Assembly: GCA_023487865.1 (NCBI GenBank)
Contig: JAMDBG010000081.1
Location: 1-8,945 of the forward strand
DNA: 8,945 nucleotides
Source of the DNA: Deltaproteobacteria bacterium
GTDB taxonomy: Bacteria; Desulfobacterota; Syntrophia; Syntrophales; UBA5619
Direction of reading: 5' to 3'
Shown here piece by piece: positions 1 to 6,867 of the stretch. Below the pieces are notes generated by a model. It ran no database searches, was not told the DNA's origin, and saw only the letters and a program-made list of their open reading frames with translations. The number at the start of each line of letters is the position of its first letter. Within the stretch, counting starts at the first letter, position 1. The position numbers and the translations under genes are program-made.

Positions 1-617
1 AGCACATTCGTCAGGTGGGACCCGAAGACCCCCCGGTAGACATGGAGCTCGTCGATGACCACGTACTGGAGGTTCGCAAAGAGTTTCTGCCATTTCGTGT
101 GATGGGGCAGGATCCCGGCGTGAAGCATGTCGGGATTCGTGACGACGACGTGACCCTGCCGGCGGATCGCCTGCCGGGCGTCGTCGGGGGTGTCCCCGTC
201 GTAGGTGTAGGTCTTGATATCGGCCTGCATCTCGCCGATCAGGCCGTGGACCTCGTGCATCTGGTCCTGGGCGAGGGCCTTGGTCGGGAACAGATAGAGG
301 GCGCGGGTTTCCGGCTCTTCGAGGATCTTCTGGAGGACGGGGAGGTTGTAGCAGAGGGTCTTGCCGCTCGCCGTCGGGGTGACCAGGACGATGCTCTGGC
401 CCTTGTGGACCAGATCGACGGCCTTCGCCTGGTGGCTGTACAGCTGACCGATCCCCCGGTCCGCGAGGACCTTTTTCAGGGAGGGGTGGACCCAGGCCGG
501 ATAGTCCGCGAATTCGCCGGGGCGGGCGGGGATCTTTTTGATCGCCCGGACGTTCTCCATGAAACGCCGGTCCTTTTCGGCCCTCGCGAGCCACTCTTCC
601 AGGGTCAGCTTCGCCAT
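1..617 (-). CDS. MrfA/YprA/Hrq1-type DEAD/DEAH-box helicase, N-terminal part (cut by window edge)
   Basis: The start codon is at 617-615 on the minus strand and the frame stays open to base 1, giving 205 codons of a protein that is usually around 750 residues or more. An ATP-dependent superfamily 2 helicase fold is visible: a Q-like segment LYSHQAKAV (residues 59-67), Walker A PTASGKT (81-87), a motif Ia-like LFPTKALAQDQ, a TNPDML segment, and the DExH box DELH (189-192) followed by VYRGVFGSH. The long motif DELHVYRGVFGSH is characteristic of the family that includes B. subtilis MrfA (YprA) and eukaryotic Hrq1, which have a C-terminal DUF1998 zinc-binding domain. That part lies outside the window. 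Known members act as 3'-5' DNA helicases in repair, and MrfA helps repair mitomycin C damage. A purine-rich stretch just upstream is only a weak ribosome site. The gene is divergent from the outer-membrane protein gene. The family call is firm; the repair role is inferred. Confidence 0.9.
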   Translation of the reverse strand, partial: MAKLTLEEWLARAEKDRRFMENVRAIKKIPARPGEFADYPAWVHPSLKKVLADRGIGQLYSHQAKAVDLVHKGQSIVLVTPTASGKTLCYNLPVLQKILEEPETRALYLFPTKALAQDQMHEVHGLIGEMQADIKTYTYDGDTPDDARQAIRRQGHVVVTNPDMLHAGILPHHTKWQKLFANLQYVVIDELHVYRGVFGSHLTNV

Positions 618-745
618 GGCGGCACTCTACCCTTTTTCGCGGCAATAATCAAATCGATCGCCGGGCCGCAATCCGCTATCGACCCCACCCCGTCTCAATG
701 ATTGCCCTTTTTCTCTCTCCTGGGCACCGTCTTTCTGAACACCGC

Positions 746-774
746 TTGATCAAACATCCGGTTGGTGTTACAAT
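746..774 (+). promoter_or_regulatory. Sigma70-type promoter for the outer-membrane protein gene
   Basis: A -35 box TTGATC (746-751) and a -10 box TACAAT (769-774) are separated by exactly 17 bp, close to the TTGACA-17-TATAAT consensus. Transcription would start near 781, leaving about 208 nt of untranslated leader before the chosen start at 989. Identified by eye only. Confidence 0.6.
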
Positions 775-974
775 CACAAAAACCGACCGAACCAGGCGGG
801 TGACAGGCCTTGACATCCCGGTATGCAGCGAAACCGGCACCGACGATTCGCGAAGATCATTTTCCCGTACCCCCTGCTCCAATACTTTCCCAATAACCTC
901 GCTCCCTGCATCGCCCGCGGTGTAAAGACGGCCGGAGGGGATCATGGGTCAACCGAATTGCCTCACAAACGGGA

Positions 975-981
975 AAGGAGG
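975..981 (+). promoter_or_regulatory. Ribosome binding site that sets the start of the outer-membrane protein
   Basis: A full Shine-Dalgarno AAGGAGG lies 7 nt before the ATG at 989. An earlier in-frame ATG at 944 also has a purine-rich stretch (GGAGGGG, 934-940), but it is only 3 nt away and would put 15 polar residues in front of the signal peptide, so 989 is preferred. Confidence 0.8.
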
Positions 982-988
982 AGTGTCT

Positions 989-1636
989 ATGAAACGGATG
1001 ATGGCAGCGGTCGTCGCGCTGTTCGCCCTTTCTCAGGCCGTTCCGGTTCCGGCGGAGGATACGTTTTCCCTCCAGCTCTCCGGCGGCGGCGTATACAATT
1101 TCCGGACGCCGATGACCATCCGTCAGGATGGCCAGGAGACGATCCGTCATACCGCGGGTTTCGACACGAAACCGTTCGATACCCCGGCCTACTGGGCCAT
1201 CCGTGCCGGGTGGTGGCGGGGGGACGCGGCCTGGGAGGCGGAGCTTGTCCATCACAAGCTGTATCTCAATAACAACCCGCCGGAGATCCAGCATTTCAGT
1301 GTCTCACACGGCTTCAATCTCCTCACGGTGAACCGCGCCTGGAGGCATCCATGGTTTATCTGGCGTATCGGCTTGGGGGTGGTGATCAGCCATCCGGAAA
1401 GCACGGTGCGGGGGGCCGAGTTCGACCAGAAAGGGGGAATCGCGGACGGGTACTACCTCTCCGGTCCGACCGGACAGCTCTCCCTCGAGAAGCGCATTCC
1501 TCTCTGGAAGGGGCTTTTCGCCAGTCTGGAGGGAAAGCTGACCGTCTCCTGGGCGCGGGTGCCGATCCAAAACGGGGACGCGGATATCCTGAACACCGCT
1601 CTTCACGGCTTGATCGGCCTGGGGTATGAGTTTTAA
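989..1636 (+). CDS. Secreted protein of unknown function, probable outer-membrane beta-barrel
   Basis: The 215-residue product begins with a clear Sec signal peptide: MKRMM, a hydrophobic run AAVVALFAL, then a cleavage-like PVPA before Glu23. The mature part has no transmembrane helix and many alternating polar/hydrophobic and aromatic stretches (for example YWAIRAGWW, WFIWRIGLGVV, LFASLEGKLTVSW). It ends LIGLGYEF, with the C-terminal Phe after alternating residues that the BAM machinery recognises in outer-membrane proteins. About 190 mature residues would fit a small barrel of roughly 8-10 strands. I do not recognise a family; lipid A-modifying PagL-type barrels are similar in size, but I see no convincing catalytic signature. 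The gene appears monocistronic, with its own promoter and a long leader, and no clear terminator follows. Outer-membrane location is inferred; function is unknown. Confidence 0.8.
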   Translation: MKRMMAAVVALFALSQAVPVPAEDTFSLQLSGGGVYNFRTPMTIRQDGQETIRHTAGFDTKPFDTPAYWAIRAGWWRGDAAWEAELVHHKLYLNNNPPEIQHFSVSHGFNLLTVNRAWRHPWFIWRIGLGVVISHPESTVRGAEFDQKGGIADGYYLSGPTGQLSLEKRIPLWKGLFASLEGKLTVSWARVPIQNGDADILNTALHGLIGLGYEF

Positions 1637-1822
1637 GCACTCCGTCGGGGATGCGGCGCGTAAGCCGGTGATAAGACTGGGGGCCGCTTCGGTGTCGGCC
1701 CGCGCGCGCCACGCGAAGAGCTTGGGTTTCAGTCCTTTATTTATGTAAGCGTGGTTGGCGAGATTCCGGTTCAGGATGATCAGTGCCTTTGCTTCCGCTT
1801 CGGCAAGCGCCTGAAAAATGTC

Positions 1823-1850
1823 TTGACAAAATGGCCCTGTTGATTAAGAT
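1823..1850 (+). promoter_or_regulatory. Promoter of the tRNA-Gly gene
   Basis: A perfect -35 TTGACA (1823-1828) is followed after 16 bp by -10 TAAGAT (1845-1850). Transcription would start near 1857, giving a 5' leader of about 36 nt for RNase P to remove. Confidence 0.7.
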
Positions 1851-1892
1851 GGGCGTCCGTTTGCGGCGCAACGGATAAAAGCTTTTTCATGT

Positions 1893-1967
<75 letters not shown>

Positions 1968-1976
1968 GTTTTATCG

Positions 1977-2007
1977 AGAGGTTACGGAGCTTCCGTAACC
2001 TCTTTTT
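1977..2007 (+). terminator. Intrinsic terminator of tRNA-Gly
   Basis: A perfect 11-bp stem AGAGGTTACGG (1977-1987) pairs with CCGTAACCTCT (1993-2003). The AGCTT loop allows one extra A-T pair, and the stem is followed at once by a T5 run (2003-2007). It starts 10 nt after the tRNA CCA end and should isolate the tRNA from the rimP operon. Confidence 0.93.
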
Positions 2008-2098
2008 CGTTTTGACACCCGCCCTCAATCCTTGTCTTCTTCGGCCACCTCCAACCCCTGCTCCCGGAATTCCGACCAGATCCTCACCGTTTTTTCCC

Positions 2099-2127
2099 TT
2101 GCAATCGGTCTTTTTGTGTGCTAGAAA
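2099..2127 (+). promoter_or_regulatory. Candidate promoter of the rimP-nusA-infB operon
   Basis: A -35-like TTGCAA (2099-2104) is separated by 17 bp from a -10-like TAGAAA (2122-2127), which is preceded by an extended -10 TGC (2119-2121). Transcription would start near 2133-2135, before the leader terminator. The -10 differs from consensus at two positions, so this is tentative. It is the best match between the tRNA terminator and rimP. Confidence 0.45.
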
Positions 2128-2155
2128 ACTGCGAAATCATCGGCGGATTTTGCTG

Positions 2156-2181
2156 AGTGGGCTTTAGCCCACTTTTTTTTT
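2156..2181 (+). terminator. Leader terminator / probable attenuator upstream of rimP
   Basis: A perfect 7-bp GC-rich stem AGTGGGC (2156-2162) pairs with GCCCACT (2167-2173) across a TTTA loop and runs straight into nine T residues (2173-2181). It is an intrinsic terminator by every structural criterion, yet it lies after the candidate operon promoter and only 19 nt before the rimP ATG, with the ribosome site in between. Any transcript from upstream must read through it to express the operon, which suggests attenuation. Another stem, GCGAAATC/GATTTTGC (2131-2153), abuts it. In E. coli the equivalent operon has terminators between metY and rimP and is subject to NusA feedback; that mechanism here is inferred. 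Confidence 0.85.
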
Positions 2182-2200
2182 CTAGGGAGGGGGGATCTCC

Positions 2201-2671
2201 ATGCAGCCACAGGAAGAACAGATCCGGCAACTGGCCGAACCGCTGCTCGCCTCCGTCGGGATGGAATTGATTCAGGTGGAATGCCTGAGGATGAAGACGC
2301 GGTGGGTGGTGCGGATATACATGGATCGGGAAGAGGGAGGGGTAACCCTCGATGACTGCGCCCTGATCAGCAACCAGCTGGGGGATCTGCTCGACGTCCA
2401 TGATGTGCCTCCCGGTCCTTATACTCTGGAGGTTTCGTCGCCGGGCCTGGATCGGCCCCTCCAGCGAGACAAGGATTTCCTGAAGTATCGGGGATCCCGG
2501 ATTAACCTCCGTCTCAGGGAGAAGATCGACGGTCGCCGCCATCTTTGCGGGGAGCTGACCGATTACGAGGATGAGGACGGCAGAAAGTTCCTCGTCGTGA
2601 GTGAGGATCGAAAGACCTACCGGATTCCCCGTGAGGCCGTACTCAAAGCGAATATCGAGTATGAGTTATGA
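2201..2671 (+). CDS. rimP: Ribosome maturation factor RimP
   Basis: This cytoplasmic factor binds the 30S precursor and helps its late assembly, around the uS12 region. The product is 156 residues, the usual family length. The N-terminal alpha/beta domain (about 1-85) carries the family hallmark YTLEVSSPGLDRPL at 74-87, preceded by a VTLDDCALIS segment. A C-terminal beta-barrel-like domain follows (about 88-156; RINLRLR, LTDYEDEDG, the closing IPREAVLKANIEYEL). The start is set by AGGGAGGGGGG (2184-2194), 6 nt before the ATG. It is the first gene of the operon and is 81 bp from nusA. Expression probably depends on read-through of the terminator at 2156-2181. The identification is secure. Confidence 0.96.
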   Translation: MQPQEEQIRQLAEPLLASVGMELIQVECLRMKTRWVVRIYMDREEGGVTLDDCALISNQLGDLLDVHDVPPGPYTLEVSSPGLDRPLQRDKDFLKYRGSRINLRLREKIDGRRHLCGELTDYEDEDGRKFLVVSEDRKTYRIPREAVLKANIEYEL

Positions 2672-2752
2672 GATGCTTTTTTTATGTAGCTGCAACTTAT
2701 GAGGCCCGGCGTTTCGCCCGGCGTCTATCGAATGATAACGGAGGACTACTGA

Positions 2753-4024
2753 ATGTTTCCGGAACTTAAACGCCTGATCGAACAGATGGGCAAGGATCGC
2801 GGAATAGACAGGGAGATTATCGTCAAGGCCCTGGAGGATGCCATGCTGACGGCGGCTCACAAGAAGCTGGGAACCGAGGTCGAGCTGGAGGCCCATTACA
2901 ACGATGAAGCCGGTGAGATCGAGGTCTTCCAGTTCAAGACCGTGATGGAAAAGGTCCTGGATCCGGACCTCCATATTTCCGTAGCGGAAGCGAGACGCAC
3001 CCTGGACGAGGAAGCGCAGCCGGGCGACAGCCTCGGCATCAAGATCGAAACGAACACCTTCGGCCGGATCGCCGTTCAGACGGCCAAACAGATCATCATC
3101 CAGCGGGTGAAGGATGCGGAACGGGACAACATCTATGAGGAGTATCATGTAAAGAAAGGGGAGCTGGCCAACGGCTTTGTTCAGAGATTCGAAGGCGGCA
3201 ACATCATCGTCAATCTCGGACGCGCCGAAGGGATCATCCCCATCTCGGAGCAGATCTTCAAAGAATCCTATAAACGGGGGGAGCGGATCAGGGCTTTCAT
3301 CTGCGAGGTGAAGAAGATCACGAAGGGCCCCCAGATCATCCTCTCCCGAACCCATCCGGGTTTCCTCAAGGCCCTCTTCGAGGTGGAGGTTCCCGAAATC
3401 TCCGAGGGGCTGATCGAGATTGTCAACGTGTCGCGGGAAGCGGGGAAAAGGTCGAAGATCTCAGTCCGGACCCGGGACAAGGATATCGATCCCGTCGGCG
3501 CTTGCGTCGGCATGAGAGGCGCCCGCGTCCAGAGTGTCGTCCAGGAACTCCGGGGGGAAAAAATCGATATCGTCCCCTATTCCGAAGATCAGGCCAAATA
3601 TGTCTGCAGTGCATTGTCACCGGCGAAAGTGAACCGGGTTTTGGTTGATGACGAGAACCGGTCGATGGAGGTGATTGTTCCCGACGATCAGCTCTCCCTG
3701 GCCATCGGAAGGAACGGACAGAACGTCAGGCTGGCGGTGAAACTGACCGGCTGGAAAATCGATGTCAAAAGCGAGTCCACAGCGGCCGGAAATGCCGAAG
3801 ACGGTTACGAGGGTCTCATGAAAATCCCGGGTATCGGCGAGGCCACGGCGGAGCGGCTGTTCAAGGCAGGGCTCAAAAGCGTGGCCATGCTTGCCGCCGC
3901 CGACTTGGAACAGCTGGCCGCTATTCCGGGGGTGGGGGAGAAGACTGCCGCAATGTGGCTCGAGGAGGCGGTAAAGCTGATCAACCAGGAGACCGGGGCA
4001 GGTGAAACGGCCAACAGTCGTTAG
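2753..4024 (+). CDS. nusA: Transcription termination/antitermination protein NusA
   Basis: NusA binds RNA polymerase and nascent RNA and modulates pausing, intrinsic termination and antitermination. The 423 residues show the expected order: N-terminal polymerase-binding domain (about 1-130, beginning MFPELKRLIEQMGKD), S1 domain (about 135-200), KH1 with GMRG at 253-256, and KH2 with GRNG at 319-322. A single C-terminal helix-hairpin-helix unit (about 352-412) has two hairpin motifs, IPGIGEATAERL and IPGVGEKTAAMW. E. coli NusA is longer (about 495) because it has two acidic repeats; one unit is common elsewhere. The start is firm: an in-frame TGA (2750-2752) touches the ATG, and CGGAGGA (2739-2745) is well spaced. 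The ylxR and ylxQ genes that often follow nusA are absent. It could feed back on the leader terminator upstream of rimP (inference). Confidence 0.97.
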   Translation: MFPELKRLIEQMGKDRGIDREIIVKALEDAMLTAAHKKLGTEVELEAHYNDEAGEIEVFQFKTVMEKVLDPDLHISVAEARRTLDEEAQPGDSLGIKIETNTFGRIAVQTAKQIIIQRVKDAERDNIYEEYHVKKGELANGFVQRFEGGNIIVNLGRAEGIIPISEQIFKESYKRGERIRAFICEVKKITKGPQIILSRTHPGFLKALFEVEVPEISEGLIEIVNVSREAGKRSKISVRTRDKDIDPVGACVGMRGARVQSVVQELRGEKIDIVPYSEDQAKYVCSALSPAKVNRVLVDDENRSMEVIVPDDQLSLAIGRNGQNVRLAVKLTGWKIDVKSESTAAGNAEDGYEGLMKIPGIGEATAERLFKAGLKSVAMLAAADLEQLAAIPGVGEKTAAMWLEEAVKLINQETGAGETANSR

Positions 4025-4099
4025 AGCCATCACGCGGGAAGGGTGAGGTCGTCGGGGTATCCTCATTAGCAAATACTGACTTAGGGGAGAGTTTAAGGC

Positions 4100-6862
4100 A
4101 TGTCGAAAAAAAGAGTCTACGAACTGGCCAAGGAGCTGGGGCTGGAAAATAAGGAGTTGATCACTCGCTTGGAGAAAATCGGCATCGCAGTAAAATCCCA
4201 TTCGAGTACGCTCGACGATGCCGATCTGGAGAGGATTCAGGCGGAACTCCTATCTCCCGAACCCCGTGAGGTGGTTGAACAGAGAATCAAGTCCACGGTG
4301 ATCAGGCGAAGGGCGGTACGCCTGCCCGTCGAGGAGCCCAAACCCGAAGAGGCAGCCCCCCCACCGCCCGAGGAAAAACCTGCCGCCCCGCCGGTGTCTC
4401 GTCCGGAACCGGTTCTCAAGGAAGCGGTCAAGCCGCCCGCTCCCAAAGAGGTTCCCGTGCGGACCTCGATCTATCGGGATGTGCCTGCCGGTGAAGCGAT
4501 ACCCAAACCGACACCGGCGATGAAGCCCGCGCCGAAACCCGGGGCGGCAAAAGCGCCGGTTCCGCGGCCGGCGGTGAAAGGCGATGCGGCAAAACCGGAA
4601 CCATCGGCGGCGGATCAGGGAGCCGAGGCCGGGACGAAACCCGCTCCGGAAATCGTTTCGAAGACGCCGGCGGCAGAGAAAAAACCCCTCCCCGTCCGTC
4701 CTCCCGAGTCACGGGAAATCACTCCCCCTTCAGCGGCGGGAACGGGAATCCGATCCCAAAAACCTTCGGAGGCACTCAGACCCGCACCGCCGGTATCAAA
4801 GAAAGAGGTGCCCCGGAGACCGGACCTGAAAATCGTCAAGGACATCACGGTGCCTCCCCCTTCCCGTTTGGATAAGACCGGCAGACCGGTGGAAGCGGAG
4901 AAGCCGAAGAAGAAGGGCGGGAAACCTCCCGTCGAGGTTCTGATGGGGGAGGTGGTGGCGCCCCGCAAGAAAGCCCTGATCAAAAAGCTGGTCGACCGGA
5001 AAGACAAGCGGATCGAGATCGAACGGGGCGAAGAAAGGATTCCCAAGTGGCGCGAAGAAAAGAGGGTCGCGGCGGTCAAGATGAAGAAGACGCCGATCAC
5101 CACGCCCAAGGCGATCAAGAGGCGGATCAAGGTAGCCGAAGCGATCACCGTCGGGGAACTGGCAAAAAGGATGGGCGTCAAGGCGTCCGAGGCGATCAAC
5201 AAGCTCATTGCCATGGGCCTGATGGTGACCATCAACCAGGCAATCGATTTCGACACCGCCACACTGATCGCCTCCGATTTCGGCTATCAGGTGGAATCCG
5301 CCCAAAACGAGGCTGACGAAACCCTTCCCAAAATGGAAGCCTCTCCGGACAAACTCAAACCGCGGGCGCCCGTCGTGACGATCATGGGTCATGTCGATCA
5401 CGGCAAGACATCGCTTCTGGACACGATCCGCCAGACCCACGTGATCGACGGCGAGGCGGGCGGGATCACCCAGGCGATCGGTGCATACCATGTGCAAATC
5501 AAAGGCAGGGAGATCGTCTTTCTCGATACGCCGGGTCATGAGGCCTTTACAGCCATGAGGGCCAGAGGGGCCAAGGTGACGGACATCGTCGTCCTGGTCG
5601 TCGCCGCCGACGACGGCGTCATGGGCCAGACCGTGGAGGCGATCAACCACGCCCGTGTGGCCGGCGTTCCCATTATCGTTGCCATCAACAAGATCGACAA
5701 GCCCGGCGCCGATCCGGGGAAGATCCGTCAGACCCTGACGGAATACAACCTGTTATCGGAGGAATGGGGCGGTGAAACCATTTTCTGCGAGGTTTCGGCG
5801 AAAAAGAAACTCGGGATTGAAGAGCTGTTGGAGATGATCCTTCTCCAGGCCGATGTCATGGAACTCAAGGCCGATCCCGACCGGCCGGCCCGCGGGGTGA
5901 TCATCGAGGCGAAGCTGGACCGCGGCAGGGGGCCGGTGGCGACCGTCCTCATCCAGGAAGGCACCCTCCGCGAAGGGGACGCCTTTGTCTCCAAGACGGA
6001 ATTCGGCCGCGTCCGGGCGATGATCAATGACCAGGGCCGGAGGATCGGCGAGGCCGGTCCCTCCATGCCGGTCGAGGTGATCGGCTTTTCCCGCGTTCCG
6101 CAGGTGAGCGCGGAATTTGTCTGCGTCGAGGACGAGAAGAAGGCCCGGAACATCGGCGAATACTGGATCAGGAAAGAACGGGAGCGTGAGCTCTCCGCCT
6201 CTTCGAAGATCACCCTGGAACAGCTCTATCAGAAGATGAAAGAGGGGGTCAAGGAACTCAACGTCATCATCAAGGCCGATGTGCAGGGTTCCGTAGAGGC
6301 CCTGATCGACGCCCTGCTCAAACTGTCCACGGACGACATCAAGGTGAAGATCATCCACAGTTCCACCGGAACGATCACCGAAACCGACGTGATGCTGGCA
6401 TCGGCCTCCGACGCCGTCATCATCGGGTTTAATGTCCGGCCGGACGCCCGCGTGGTGGAAGTGGCCGAGCAAGAAGGGGTGGACATCAAGCTTTACGACA
6501 TCATCTACAACGTCATTGCCGATGTCAGGGCCGCCATGGAGGGCCTCCTGGAGCCCATCTACAAGGAAGTGGTTCAGGGACGCGCCGAAGTCCGGGAGAT
6601 ATTCCGCGTACCGAAGGTGGGGGCCGTCGCCGGGAGTTATGTGACGGACGGCAAGATCACCCGGACCGCGAGCCTCAGGCTCCTCCGGGACGGCGTGGTT
6701 GTCTATGACGGCCGGATCGCCTCGCTGCGGCGGTTCAAGGATGATGCGAAGGAAGTGCTGGCCGGATTTGAGTGCGGCATCGGCATCGAGGGCTTCAACG
6801 ACATCCACAAAGGGGATGTCATCGAGGCGTATGTGAAGGAACAGATTGAACGGAAACTGTGA
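4100..6862 (+). CDS. infB: Translation initiation factor IF-2
   Basis: IF2 is the GTPase that brings fMet-tRNA to the 30S subunit and promotes 50S joining. Domains in order over 920 residues: an IF2_N helical domain (about 3-50); a long Pro/Ala/Lys/Glu-rich, probably disordered linker (about 55-280); a basic charged stretch (about 285-345); a second IF2_N-like domain (from I349 to about 400); then the G domain. G1 is GHVDHGKT (430-437), G2 Thr457, G3 DTPGH (476-480), G4 NKID (530-533) and G5 SAK (566-568). Domain II begins near V600, domain III carries VIIKADVQGSVEAL (722-735), and the C-terminal initiator-tRNA-binding barrel runs to ERKL. E. coli IF2 is 890 residues, so this length is normal. 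An in-frame TAA (4094-4096) just before the ATG fixes the start, with GGGGAGA at 4084-4090. Shorter forms from internal starts are known in E. coli and were not assessed here. Confidence 0.98.
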   Translation: MSKKRVYELAKELGLENKELITRLEKIGIAVKSHSSTLDDADLERIQAELLSPEPREVVEQRIKSTVIRRRAVRLPVEEPKPEEAAPPPPEEKPAAPPVSRPEPVLKEAVKPPAPKEVPVRTSIYRDVPAGEAIPKPTPAMKPAPKPGAAKAPVPRPAVKGDAAKPEPSAADQGAEAGTKPAPEIVSKTPAAEKKPLPVRPPESREITPPSAAGTGIRSQKPSEALRPAPPVSKKEVPRRPDLKIVKDITVPPPSRLDKTGRPVEAEKPKKKGGKPPVEVLMGEVVAPRKKALIKKLVDRKDKRIEIERGEERIPKWREEKRVAAVKMKKTPITTPKAIKRRIKVAEAITVGELAKRMGVKASEAINKLIAMGLMVTINQAIDFDTATLIASDFGYQVESAQNEADETLPKMEASPDKLKPRAPVVTIMGHVDHGKTSLLDTIRQTHVIDGEAGGITQAIGAYHVQIKGREIVFLDTPGHEAFTAMRARGAKVTDIVVLVVAADDGVMGQTVEAINHARVAGVPIIVAINKIDKPGADPGKIRQTLTEYNLLSEEWGGETIFCEVSAKKKLGIEELLEMILLQADVMELKADPDRPARGVIIEAKLDRGRGPVATVLIQEGTLREGDAFVSKTEFGRVRAMINDQGRRIGEAGPSMPVEVIGFSRVPQVSAEFVCVEDEKKARNIGEYWIRKERERELSASSKITLEQLYQKMKEGVKELNVIIKADVQGSVEALIDALLKLSTDDIKVKIIHSSTGTITETDVMLASASDAVIIGFNVRPDARVVEVAEQEGVDIKLYDIIYNVIADVRAAMEGLLEPIYKEVVQGRAEVREIFRVPKVGAVAGSYVTDGKITRTASLRLLRDGVVVYDGRIASLRRFKDDAKEVLAGFECGIGIEGFNDIHKGDVIEAYVKEQIERKL

Positions 6863-6867
6863 TGTGC

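Larger units (their letters stand above)
618..988. other. Divergent intergenic region (371 bp)
   Basis: This gap lies between the minus-strand helicase and the plus-strand outer-membrane protein gene. It holds one convincing rightward promoter (746-774) and about 200 bases of probable 5' leader. Short open frames exist on both strands (about 698-925 plus, 945-676 minus), but neither resembles a known protein or has a convincing ribosome site. A small hairpin is possible at 818-837 (CCGGT paired with ACCGG, 10-nt loop). I recognise no riboswitch class and found no clear promoter for the helicase. Confidence 0.6.

Noticed and set aside
15..701. Long open frame on the plus strand
   Set aside because: It is antisense to the helicase, whose conserved motifs lie on the minus strand; the plus-strand translation matches no family.
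810..815. TTGACA as a second promoter for the outer-membrane protein gene
   Set aside because: The matching -10 position reads ACCGGC, which is not promoter-like.
676..945. Small open frames on both strands in the gap before the outer-membrane protein gene
   Set aside because: They have no recognisable similarity, no good ribosome site, and they overlap the promoter at 746-774.
781..988. Riboswitch (for example a cyclic di-GMP type) in the leader of the outer-membrane protein gene
   Set aside because: I found only a weak 5-bp stem and none of the conserved core motifs of the classes I know.
1680..1705. GGGCCG/CGGCCC hairpin as terminator of the outer-membrane protein gene
   Set aside because: It is followed by GC-rich sequence without a T run, so it does not meet the criteria for an intrinsic terminator.
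2012..2017. Perfect TTGACA right after the tRNA terminator as a rimP promoter
   Set aside because: No acceptable -10 box lies 16-18 bp downstream (the place holds TCTTCT), so the 2099-2127 candidate is preferred.
4796..5650. 284-codon minus-strand open frame inside infB
   Set aside because: It is a shadow of the IF2 coding strand; its Asp/His-rich composition is typical of antisense translation.
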